Assembly (NCBI GenBank): GCA_022592435.1
Contig: JABYQS010000061.1
Span: 124,001 to 188,000 of the forward strand
DNA from: Cerioporus squamosus
Taxonomy: Eukaryota; Basidiomycota; Agaricomycetes; Polyporales; Polyporaceae
Direction: 5' to 3'
Length of the DNA stretch: 64,000 bases
Under the pieces are notes generated by a model. The model made no database searches. It was not told where the DNA came from and saw only the letters and a list, made by a program, of their open reading frames with translations. Below are positions 11,761-21,605 of this stretch, piece after piece (the first letter of the stretch is position 1; each line of letters starts with the position of its first letter). A program made the translations under genes and the position numbers.

Positions 11761-12629
11761 GGCACTGCCAGTGCAGAGGTCCCGAGTCTGCGCATGCCAC
11801 CCCACTCCCAGATGCGGTTCTTCAAGTTCGCTTGGTAAGAAAGCCTACCTATGCCGAGGTCGGGGGAACCCGACGCACGGGTAGGAAAAGAGATACACTA
11901 CGAGCGACAGTCTAGAGCCGTCAAGCCCGCCACTGGAGTAGCAGGCGGAGATAGCTGTTAACGCGTTCCACCGCGGCGAGAACTGATCCTGCCAGTGACC
12001 ATCAACTCGCTGAACTTCTGAGAGGGCAGAAACGTACCACGCAACGCCTTTGTAAGCAGACATGTATTTCCGAAGCCGGGAAGGTGCGACCACGGATTTA
12101 CTGCCCCTAGACTCTGCCAGTGAAGGCACTCATGAACAGGCAAGCCATCTCATGTCGGACGCGTTCACGTTTGATGTTCATAGCGGTAGCAGATGCCTCG
12201 GTAGGCGCGATGTGTTCCTGAAGAGTCTCGTGAGGACGCACAACCACTAGTCTGATGCCGCAGACTTGTGCACAGTCTCTCAGCGCAGGCACCGCCCTCG
12301 AAGTTCACTGGCAAGTTTCAAAACAACCTCGTGCGGAGTTGGCTAGGAGACACGTGCAATTCAACAACACCGCCCGAGGATAAAGTGATTTTATATCACG
12401 AACCTTGCACATTGGACTCAATGCAACCACTGCCCTGTGAGTGCACGGCAGTTCATCTCCCGCCGTTCAAGCCAGGAAAGGAGATGGCGTCGGGTACGTA
12501 TGCCGTGACGTCACGCGTCACGGGCGGGCGGCTGGGTCGTGTCGGAGATGAATCGGGCGCCACACTGGTTGACTTCTGACCAACAACTTCAACTTCCCGC
12601 TAACCACGCCCCTCCTGCCCTCCGCACCC
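11761..12629. other. divergent intergenic region
   Basis: This region holds the upstream DNA of NmrA-like copy 2 (-) and of the E2 gene (+). No reading frame longer than about 100 codons looks like a protein. Confidence 0.45.
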
Positions 12630-13783
12630 ATGGTATGTCCCTGAATACCCATCCGATGGTTCTCATGTACTTACTGTCGCTCTCTGCGTAGTCTGTTCCC
12701 CCTGCCGTCCTCCGCCGCTTGATGCGCGAGCTCAGCGAGCTCCGAACCAACCCACCCGACGGCATACGCGTCGTCGTGAACGAAGACAACATGCTGGACG
12801 TGACGGGCATTGTCGAGGGTCCCGGTGCGTGCTTTCTAGCAGTCTTTTGCCTTCTGACACGCTGCTGACGCGTCGTTGCGCAGAGGGCACGCCCTACGCA
12901 GGTGGCTACTTTAGGGTTAGGTTCAACTTCACAGAAGAGTTTCCCGCAGCCCCGCCCAAGTGTACGCGTTGAGACTCCTGGTTCTAGCTACGCTTGTTCT
13001 AGGACGCTGACCCGCGTCGTGACTCCACAGGCTGGTTCGCGACGAAGATCTTCCACCCCAACGTGTCGACTGCCGGCGAGATCTGTGTCAACACGCTCAA
13101 GAAGGACTGGAAGTCCACCTACGGCATCGGGCACATCCTTGTAACGGTGAAGTGCCTTCTCATCTACCCGAATCCCGAGTCTGCGCTCGACGAGGAGGCC
13201 GGGAAGCTCTTGCTGGAGGACTACAATAGCTATTGTGAGCGTGCGAGGCTGATCACGAGCGTACATGCGACGCCCAAGGTGCGTGGCCAGATATCATCAG
13301 TCGGCTCTGCAGCTCACCGTCTCTGCACACTAGGTCCGGCCAGCCGAGTTTAACACTCCCTCACGTTCAGAAACTCCCTCAGCGCCATCTACCTCTGCGT
13401 CAGCGTCTACCTCCACGTCCTCTACCCCCAACCCCACTTCTTTGTCTGCTACCGTCGCCAGTGCTCCCGCTGCCACGGCGAAGGCTCCTACGACGACGTC
13501 CGCTCCTGCGGTATCCTCGAAACCTCCCTCCACCACCTCCCAACCACTGCACCCGTCAACACCCAACACGTACCCCCCAACTGCCGTTCCCCCGTCCCTG
13601 TCCCCCGGAAAGGGCACATCCTCGAAGGAGCGCCACGTGTCTCCCTCGCCGCTTGGAACGGCCGACGCGAACGTTGCCGTTGGTGTGCAGCCCGCCTCGG
13701 GCGGTACGAAAGCTGTCAAGCGGGCGGCAGTCGCAAGTGGCGCCGGGGGTGAGAAGCGGAAGAAGGCACTCAAGCGACTGTAG
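12630..13783 (+). CDS. UBE2S: ubiquitin-conjugating enzyme E2, UBE2S type
   Basis: Five exons (12630-12632, 12692-12824, 12884-12961, 13031-13278, 13334-13783) give 303 aa. The first exon is only the ATG, spliced to [17 protein letters not shown]. The UBC fold follows with [13 protein letters not shown], the HPN motif in KIFHPNVS and the catalytic cysteine in [13 protein letters not shown] long low-complexity Ser/Thr/Pro tail ends in a lysine-rich terminus, [10 protein letters not shown]. Order, the KIFHPNV block and the basic tail ending in a Leu-x-Arg-Leu-like sequence match UBE2S, which extends Lys11-linked chains with the anaphase-promoting complex. The tail of UBE2S docks on the APC/C; the same role here is inferred. 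Confidence 0.9.
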
Positions 13784-14440
13784 TTTCTTGTCTCGCATCT
13801 CGTATGCACCACGCCGACTTCACCTCAAAGTCTTGCGGCACAAACGCTCCTCGCGCGCCTCGCAACTGTATGCCACTCGGAACGGACTGGAATCTCACTC
13901 ACGCCCAGGACATGGCCCACTGCTCATGGATCCTCGGATTGTGGCGGACGCTGTCTCTCACCCATCTCCTAGGATCTTCCATATGTATGTATGTGTTGTT
14001 ATGATTACATGCTTTCGCTCGTCGTCCTCCGTCCTCTCCTGGTCTCTGTTGACGTCCCCGGGCACTGCGCGGCCAGGTTGACGCCTTGCCCGCGCTCCGG
14101 CGGCCGGAGCCCAAGTAACGGTGAGGTTCGATTTCGCAAATCACCGCAGGTCACCGCCTCGGAATCATCTGAAGCAATGCAGTCGATGCCGCGCAGTCTG
14201 TGGGGGCTTCCGGCTAACGAGCAACAGAAGACATTACGGCAATGGGTCTCCGGAACTGGCTGAAATCCTGCAACCGTCGCAGTCATACGCAGATCTATCG
14301 GAGCGAGGTACGCTGCTATTGCTCTTTTTTATGGTTGGGGAAATTGACTATACAAGCTTCTCAGCGGCTCGGTGACCATGATGTTGGGGGGTAGGTGCAC
14401 TCGAGCCGAGGCAGACTTCAAGCTGATTGTCCCCAAGATA
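13784..14440. other. intergenic region downstream of the E2 gene
   Basis: 3' flank of the E2 gene. I see no coding sequence with family resemblance. Confidence 0.4.
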
Positions 14441-14890
14441 ACTACGACAACGATGGACCGTGTCCGGGTTACACTCGAGATCCGCAGCATGTTGACTGAA
14501 TCTTCAGACAGAGCACTGTAAACAGTATGAATGCTCGGCCGCAAGATCACCGCCCTATGGAACTTCAAGCTTCAAGCTCTCAGCTGCGACGCTCCTATAA
14601 TTGGACCCATAAATTTGCGGTTGCGGCAGACCGCGCCGAGAAAACGACGAGCTCGCCCCGATTTGGTGCTCTGGTTGTGCATACACGCCAGCACGAGATG
14701 GATGCTCAGTACTCAGGGGCACCGCGGTGATGTCTGGTGGGTGTCAACAGTCATATATGCATCTGCCATGCCTGCTGACATGCAAGCGCCACTAGCTTCC
14801 GACTCCCAAGTTGGGTGAGCGAGTCGACTCCTACGTTCTATGGCCGCATGGGAACCCAGGCTGTGCGATGCCCAGCCCTTGGCAGGAGTC
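14441..14890. repeat. direct repeat, copy A (ghost 3' flank of the membrane-protein genes)
   Basis: About 450 bp resemble 16605-17030, the 3' flank of membrane-protein copy 1. Shared blocks include caagcttcaagctct, tcctataattggacc, tttggtgctctggttgtg, gatgtctggt, cagtcatatatgcatctg and cagcccttggcagga. The same order with small indels indicates an old duplication. No coding part of the membrane protein precedes it here, so a third gene copy may have been deleted. Part of the block (14441-14490) recurs again at 14954-15001. Confidence 0.75.
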
Positions 14891-15350
14891 ACTTTGACCA
14901 TTCAATTGGCGTCGCAAGCTCGCAGATTCTCCGTGCTCTCCGGTGCTAGATGGTTACGACAACGAAAGACCGTGTTCGAGTTACACTTGAGATCCGCAGC
15001 ATTTCGCTGATGGCTTCGATGGCTGACCGGTTCGTACGAACGATCTTCTCCATCTCTTCTTACACCCATCGCTGACGTTGAGGGACTATGGTCCAGTGCG
15101 CATTGTGCAAGTGGGATGCAAGTTTTGGGCACCGGGCACTGCACGCGCTGCTTCTGCCTTTCCTGATGACGAGATCTCCAGGGAGTGCAACGCGATTGAG
15201 TTCGACGAGCACATACACACCGTGAGTGCCATCTCTCTGACCAGCTCCTGACGTACTTCTCCGCAAACTAACGAGTGCACCGAAGTTGCGACGAACAGCA
15301 CCGAGAATAGCGAGACATCTTTCGGGGTCTGTCCACATCCGCGCGTTCGC
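14891..15350. other. intergenic region upstream of membrane-protein copy 1
   Basis: It contains a second, shorter copy (14954-15001) of the 14441-14490 block, differing at a few positions. Otherwise I see nothing I can support. Confidence 0.4.
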
Positions 15351-15356
15351 TATAAG
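15351..15356 (+). promoter_or_regulatory. TATA-like box of membrane-protein copy 1
   Basis: tataag lies 57-62 bases before the start codon at 15413, a typical distance in this window. Confidence 0.4.
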
Positions 15357-15412
15357 TGAGGCATAGGGACACAGAAAAGCGGGCCAAGCCTTACGTCTCT
15401 GTACTCCTCAAG

Positions 15413-16579
15413 ATGCCTTCGTCATCCATGCAATCGGCCACGCTGACGCCTTTGATACTACCGCCTGCTCTTCAAGCAGAGCTGGGCTCCATCGTTGATC
15501 TCCTTATCATCGAAACCGTCTTCCCCACTCTGCTCATCCCAGTCACTATCTTCCTATTCGCTTCCACAGCTTCGGAGGTCAGGAGGAAGCCCGTCTTCGT
15601 CCTCAATATCCTCGCTATCCTGCTGGGACTTGTATTCGGAGGTGTCGCTATCGCATGTATGGTGAGTAGTGCCGCACCGTCCTTCCGTGCTCGCAGGAAG
15701 GCTGACAGAAGGCATCTAGTACCGCGTAATGTCCGGACGAGAGGTCACCCCGGAATTCATCGTTGGACTCCTCGGTCTCTACTTCTTCATCCCCGTATGC
15801 GTGCAATGCATCCTCTTCGTGAGGATTGTAGCCGTTTACCCCCCTCGTTCCCTCTCGCGGATCCGCTGCATCCTCATATACGGCTCCTTATCCGCCTTAC
15901 CGATCGCACGCCTCGTCAACGTGGGCGTCGGTTTGAAGAAGATGGAAGACGACTCGCGCGGGTCGGACGATCCGTTTGAAACAGGGACCATAGCACTGCA
16001 TGTGCTTTCCGCGAAGGTTGAGCTGTTCATGAGGCTGGTCTACGACGTGTATGTGATCTCTCCCAACGTAGCACTGTATGTGGCTGACCTGACGATCGCA
16101 GAATCGCCTCGTCGCTGTTCCTCCTCCGTCTGCGCGAAGGCGGTGCGCTCAAAGCCAGGGCAGCGAAGACCGACGTTACGAGTGGTGGCGGACGCAGTAC
16201 GTCGATTCATATATCTCCAATGGACCCGTCTGATGGTCGCGCGCGTATGATAGTGTCATATTCCTCCCGCCTCCGTGCGCTCTTTTGGATCGCACTGACA
16301 AATTTTGTGGTCCCTGTGGTGTTCAGCATCTCCCTCCTCGTGATGGTCTTCCGCGAGAACAACGTCGTTCCCGTCATCGCGGTCCTCTCGGTGAACGTAT
16401 ACGTCGAGATCATGAGCGTGCTCCTCGCGACCCTCTGGTGCTCCGGGACGCGTCCAGGTACCGCCAGCCGTGCTCTCGAAGCGGGTATGATTGAGTCCAT
16501 CTCGACGCTGAAGTTTGCGCCGCCAAGCGTTCTTGCTTCGCGTATCCACATGGAGCTTGACGGAGAGCAGCGGAGTTGA
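15413..16579 (+). CDS. multi-spanning membrane protein, copy 1 (function unknown)
   Basis: Four exons (15413-15661, 15720-16048, 16102-16196, 16254-16579) give 332 aa. Hydrophobic segments alternate with short loops in a seven-helix-like pattern: VFPTLLIPVTIFLFAS, VLNILAILLGLVFGGVAIA, IVGLLGLYFFIPVCVQCILF, a conserved AVYPPRSLSRIR loop, then two long C-terminal helices (ALFWIALTNFVVPVVFSI, IEIMSVLLATLW-like). No catalytic motif is visible. It resembles the many receptor-like membrane proteins of unknown role in Agaricomycetes, but I cannot name a family. The tail is cytosolic-like and Ser/Leu-rich. A paralogue lies 1 kb downstream with the same intron positions. Confidence 0.8.
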
Positions 16580-16604
16580 GTGAGCAAGGGTAATGATAGT
16601 TGAA

Positions 16605-17030
16605 GACCATGTCCGGCAGACTATATTGTATGAGCATCATGTGCATTGACGAACTTTCAGACAGACGACTGTGGATCGTGCGGATGCCCGGCCGCAAGAT
16701 CACCTCCCTATCGGACTTCAAGCTTCAAGCTCTCAGCTGCGACGCTCCTATAATTGGACCTATCTGCAAAGCTGCAAATTGCGCCGAGGAAACGACGAGC
16801 TCGACCAAATTTGGTGCTCTGGTTGTGCCTACACGGCAGTACTGTAAGATGAATGCTCAGGGGCACCGTGATGTCTGGTAGGTTCCAACAGTCATATATG
16901 CATCTGTGCCTGCTGACATGCAAGCGCTAGCTTCCCACTTCGGTAGGCGAGTCGACTCTTATGTCGTTCTGTTCCCGCAAGCGCACCGAGGCTGTACTCT
17001 ACGAGAGCCAGCCCTTGGCAGGATTCACTT
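16605..17030. repeat. direct repeat, copy B
   Basis: 3' flank of membrane-protein copy 1, matching 14441-14890. See copy A for the shared blocks. It does not recur after copy 2 of the gene (18837 onward), so the repeat marks duplications older than the present pair or a partial loss. Confidence 0.75.
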
Positions 17031-17613
17031 CGAACTATTCAGATGCCTTGTGTGCTTGCAAATGCTCCCGTGCTCTCCAGCTCGTGATGGAACCGCCGCA
17101 TCTTGCGAGCAACATGGGTCGACGAATCTTGCGAGCAACATGGGTCGCCGATACCTCGTAGCCATGAAGTCAGCTCTCTTACCTCCGTAGACCTTAGACA
17201 CAGAGGCTCAATACCTTCCAGTACGTGTTCGTCTATGCCTCATGCTACGGCTCCCGACTAGATCTGACACAGAGAAACGTTAACAATTTAGAGGAGGCTT
17301 TCCACACCCACAGAAGCCTTAGGTCTGAGGTCCCGGCGCAAATGTGATGATTAGGTTCAGGAACCTTGAGACAGTCCGTGACATGCATCTTCACTCCTTG
17401 GTTCTTTTGACTCACGCATTCACCAGCACTCACATGAAACCTGATGTCGGCTGCACTGCTCTTCAGAAGGTGGGCCCGGGTGGGATCTCAGCGAGAAGCA
17501 CGCGATGCCTTGCTGTTGTCTCGTTCTCGGTTGGGTACAAAGAACAGAAGGACGCTACCCCCGGAGGGCGTGCCCCGCCGCCATTTCATCCCGCTCCTTC
17601 TCCTTTGATAAAC
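17031..17613. other. intergenic region upstream of membrane-protein copy 2
   Basis: It contains a short local duplication near 17095-17150 (gcgagcaacatgggtcg twice). No gene is evident. Confidence 0.4.
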
Positions 17614-18836
17614 ATGCCCTCAACATTCGCTGTATCCGTCGACCTGGTATCCGTGGCATTGCTGCCCCCGGCCCTCCAGGCCGAGTTCGACAGCCTCGTA
17701 AATGTCCTCATCGTCGAAACCGTCTTCCCCACGCTCCTCGTCCCCTTCGGCATATGTCTGTTCATGTTCACCAAACCGGAGATCCAAAGGAAGCCCGTCT
17801 TCATACTGAATGTCCTCAGCATCATGTTCGGGCTCGTCTTCGGTGGAATCGCTATAGCGACTATGGTCAGCCTCTACCCGTCCCCAAGGTCTCGATGCCG
17901 CTGCCTACTGATCGATCGCTAGTTCCTCACCGTGTCGGGGCGCTATGTGTCCCCGGAATGGATCACAGCCCTTACGGGCCTCTATTTCTTCATCCCTCTG
18001 TGCGTTCAGTGCATCCTCTTCCTGAGGATCTTTGCCGTCTATCCACCCCGAACCATCTCTCGACTGCTTGCCATCGCGATATACGGCATGCTCTTGGCCA
18101 TGACTGTGGCACGCGTCGTCAACATTGCCATCGTCCTCAAGGAGCTCGACGACGCTGGTCGTATGTCCGCGAATGCCTGGGCGGTCGCGACTGCCGGACG
18201 GCATATTCCCTCTATAATGGCCGAGCTGTCTATGGGACTGGTCTTCGACACGTAAGTAGGAGCTCCTACTGAATATCCGACTCTTCCGACACGCTCGCTC
18301 ATGCCATCCAATAGCATCACCTCGTCTCTGTTCCTCCTCCGACTCCGCCAGGGCGGCGCGCTCAAATCCCGACCCGAGAATGACGTCGTGAGCAGTGTCG
18401 GTGGACGCAGTATGTCTGACAATCTCGAGAGTATCCTCTGAACGTATACCTGATTTCGCTCCGTGCAGTGTCGTACCCAGCCCGGCTCCGCGCGCTTTTC
18501 TGGATCGCACTCACGAACTTCGTCGTGCCCGTGATCTTTAACATCGTCCTGCTCATCCTGGTCCACAACGAGACGTCCGCCAACATCGCCACGGTCATCG
18601 CGATGATCTCCGTGAACGTCTACGTGCAGATCGTCAGTGGGCTCCTTGCGACCCTCTGGTGCCACTCGGTTGGGCCATACCGGGATTCGACCGCGGCGCG
18701 CGGGAAAGAGAGCCCGATGGTGGAGTCGATCGCGACGCTAAAATTCGCGTCACCGAGTACCCTCACTTCGCATATACATGTCGAAGTTGAGGCGGGGCAC
18801 TCGCACACTTTCGAACGGGGAGAGGAGCTTCAGTGA
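17614..18836 (+). CDS. multi-spanning membrane protein, copy 2 (function unknown)
   Basis: Four exons (17614-17865, 17923-18251, 18315-18409, 18469-18836) give 347 aa. Sequence and all three intron positions match copy 1: LLPPALQAEFDSLVNVLIVE, a GLYFFIPLCVQCILFLRIF helix, AVYPPRTISR loop, SSLFLLRLRQGGALKSR, and ALFWIALTNFVVPVIFNIV. Relative to copy 1 the second extracellular loop is rewritten (ELDDAGRMSANAWAV) and the C-terminus ends HTFERGEELQ. The pattern suggests receptor- or sensor-like divergence after tandem duplication; function is not shown by sequence. Confidence 0.8.
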
Positions 18837-19069
18837 GGGGTCTGGATGGTCAATGTCCGGGTCCTCCTGCAGACCGGGTTAAATTTCTTGTAATTTACCC
18901 GAAGAGGAGAATGTACAATGAGATTGAAATGGAACATGAGAACGAGAAGGAAGCAGACACAGAAGGGAAACGGCGAAGGGGAGATGCGAATGTCTGGTTG
19001 AGAGGAGAAACGGTGCAAGGTGCGGAAGGCCCTTCGACATATCAGACCTTCGGCAAACGCACCCTGTAC

Positions 19070-20253
19070 TTACTGGCGGGCACGATACACTCCAGGCTCC
19101 GGCAGGCTATAGAATTCCTTTGCGAAGTCCTCCAGGGACTGCGCAGGGATGTCGGGGTAGAGCTCGCGCGCGTCCAGGTATCCCAGGCGCTTGGCGTTCT
19201 CGAGCGTGTTCTCCTGGAGAAAGTGCATGCTGAGCGCATACTGGCCCACGAAGAGCTTGTAGATCGACTGGATGTCGGTCGGGTCCTTGGCAAACCCAGC
19301 TCTGCCCTCGGCGATCTGCTGCTGAAGGTCTTGCTCAGATATCTATAGAACTCGGCAAGTCAGCATCCATCGGCCGCGTCCGCCCGCCGTGCTCGAGGAC
19401 AAGACACTCACGTAGATACGCTTTTCTCGGAGGACGTCTCCATCGCCCGAGACGCGCTCTCCGATCTCGTGCGCGTCCTTCTGCTGCACCTCGTCCTCCC
19501 AGACGATGACAGCCTTGTTCAGCGTGCGCGGGTCGACGATAATCCGCGCGACCCATGTGCCGATGTGATGCAAGTTGGTGAGCAGGTTCCTAGCCTCGCC
19601 CGTGCCGTAGATCGTCCAGGACATCTCCTTGATCTGCGGCGCGACGGTGCTGCGCATGGGGTACGGGAGGAAGAGCTGCATCCACCAGCCGACGTCGATG
19701 ATCGTGTAGCCGATGCCGAGCTCCTTAAGGTACTCATGGATGTCGAGTTTCTGCCGGAGGTTGAACGACCGAGGTGAATACTCCAACCCGACTTTCGCAT
19801 GATGTTGATCAACGTACCGCGTCAGTGAGTATGCGGACTCCCCTGGCCCCCGGAGTAGCCCAATCGCACGGCACGACGCGCTGGACGCCGACTTCCTTCG
19901 CCGCGCGAAAGATCTGACGCTGCTCGCTGAGGACCCGGGCGTCGACTGCACTGATGAGGATGTCGACGCCCTGCAGGAGCTGCTTCAGCTTCTCGTAGTC
20001 GTCAGTCAAGGACCCGACTCGGATCTCGACGCCGGAAGCTTTCAACTTCTCGGTGGCGGGTTTCGTCACGGAAGTCGCGCGGACAACGACTACCACCCGC
20101 TGCGGACACGAGTCTATGTTCAGATGATGCTGTGCAGAACAGTGGATGTTGTACACGTACGAAGTTCCCGGATTTGAGGAGTCCGTCCACGATGCTTTGG
20201 CCGGTGAAGCCGGTTCCCCCGAGGACCAGTACGGTGGGTGTGATGGTGGTCAT
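19070..20253 (-). CDS. NmrA-like NAD(P)-binding protein, copy 3
   Basis: Four exons (20253-20161, 20099-19818, 19750-19412, 19342-19070) give 328 aa with no frame break. Motifs: VLVLGGTGFTGQSIVDGLL (GxTGxTG), VDILISAVDAR, RVVPCDWATPGARG, YTIIDVGWWMQLFLP, NLLTNLHHIG and ENAKRLGYLDARELYPDIP. It is closer to copy 2 than to copy 1 and has the same exon lengths to within one codon. Role as in copy 1: a probable NAD(P)H-dependent reductase or redox sensor, substrate unknown. Its location 7.5 kb from copy 2 shows that the array was split by the E2 and membrane-protein genes. Confidence 0.9.
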
Positions 20254-20303
20254 ATCGTGTACAGAGGTGGAGTCTGTGTAGATTCTTCAGGATCTTCGAC
20301 TCT

Positions 20304-20310
20304 CTATATA
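20304..20310 (-). promoter_or_regulatory. TATA-like box of NmrA-like copy 3
   Basis: Plus strand ctatata, 51-57 bases upstream of the start codon, matching the spacing in copies 1 and 2. Confidence 0.5.
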
Positions 20311-20922
20311 CTGTCAGTGCACATATTCCAAGTCACGGAATTCGAAGACGTCATCCCACATCACGCATCGTTATGGCCGCCGCCGGTACCGGGGTTACTT
20401 AACCTCATGATGTAAGCGCGGCCCTGCAATCCGCGATTCGATGCTAGGACCAGCCAAGGACGAACTCAGTTCATGAAAGTCATGAGTGGGTATAGTCCGG
20501 AATACATACTTACAAGGACTGGTCCGTCATCACTGATAACATGATATTGCAGATCCTGAATCCTTGGTTCACTATAGCTCAATCCTTTCAGCTGACATGT
20601 GCGATTGTTGGCGCACTCATAACAAAGCTTCAAACTGATCCCACAAAACAGGCTAAGAACTTGCTCGATGTCAGCAGACACCGTGACGAATATAGATGAC
20701 GAGAAGCGTTGCTGGGAACGGTCCGAGAGATAGTATGTGGTCACACGAGATGATTGTCGTGAGCCTGGGTTGATATCAAGAGTGAACATACATACCTCTC
20801 CCGTCTTCTTCGACAGCAGATGTAGACTGCCCCGACACGCTTGTAACCCATATAAGTATACAGTGGAGTTTGCGAAAGTTGGGAGATAGCCGTATGTCAT
20901 ACACAGTCGGGACAACATCAGC
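20311..20922. other. intergenic region between NmrA copy 3 and the P450-KA1 fusion
   Basis: A 179-codon open frame on the minus strand (20466-21005) overlaps the last exon and 3' flank of the fusion gene and does not resemble a protein. The ~70 bp nearest the fusion stop resemble the 3' flank of the kinase gene. Confidence 0.5.
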
Positions 20923-21605
20923 TCACCGCCCGAGTTCGACGCGCCTGCAATGGCACAAGTCAGCGACCACCGTGGCGATCTCTGGAAAAACTCTGGGATA
21001 CTCACTGTCTGAGCGTATCGTACAAGAATGAGTAGCTCCGCAGGTTGCCCTTCAACCTGCGGACATCCAGACTATACGTGTCATCCAGCTGGGCTAGACG
21101 GGTTAACTCCACAGCAAACAGAACCTCGTCACCAACGTCGTGATGAATGTCGCCATATACAGTCTCGGCGCCGATGGATGCAGCAGCTACAGAGCTAGAG
21201 CCGGGCACCTGAGGGGCAGCGACTGGCACTACATCTCCCGCATCAAACCCACTAGATGGCGAAACCTGGTGTAGAGGATCGAATGCTTGCAGGTCTCCCG
21301 AGCCGTCCGGCTCCGCGCGCTCCCTCTTGAGACGAGTGCACCTGTACTTGTAGTCGCGCTCGATGGCGACATCGATGCCCATGCCTTCCAGCACAGACTT
21401 GACATGCTCCATGACCTTCGCCGGCGAACCCTTCGCGATCGTCGTCTGATCCATAGGGCCGTGGTGTACGCGGATGGTGGACCTGCCGCTGCTGATCCCC
21501 TGGAGTACGCGGTCGGTGGACGAGTACGATTTGGAGGATGTATTCGGGGACGTGGCGATGCCGAGCGGGGGAGGCGAAGGCACCTTGTCCGATGCGTGCT
21601 CCGCA
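20923..21605 (-). repeat. duplicated KA1 segment of the kinase gene
   Basis: This segment corresponds to about 2800-3673 of the kinase gene. Shared peptides include VHHG-MDQTTI, EGMGID-AIE-DYKYRC, LHQVSPS, YGD, DEV-F-VELTRL, LDDTYSLD-RRLKGNLRSY and the last exon R--L-R. The kinase intron at 3161-3214 and about 40 codons around it are missing in the copy, while the final intron (21005-20945, matching 3601-3651) is kept. Retention of that intron argues for DNA-level duplication rather than retrocopying. Confidence 0.85.

Noticed and set aside
13330..13812. 160-codon minus-strand frame
   Set aside because: Antisense shadow of the Ser/Thr/Pro-rich tail of the E2 gene.
20466..21005. 179-codon minus-strand open frame
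   Set aside because: It overlaps the last exon and 3' UTR of the P450-KA1 gene and has no protein-like pattern; the conserved splice of the kinase paralogue explains the DNA better.
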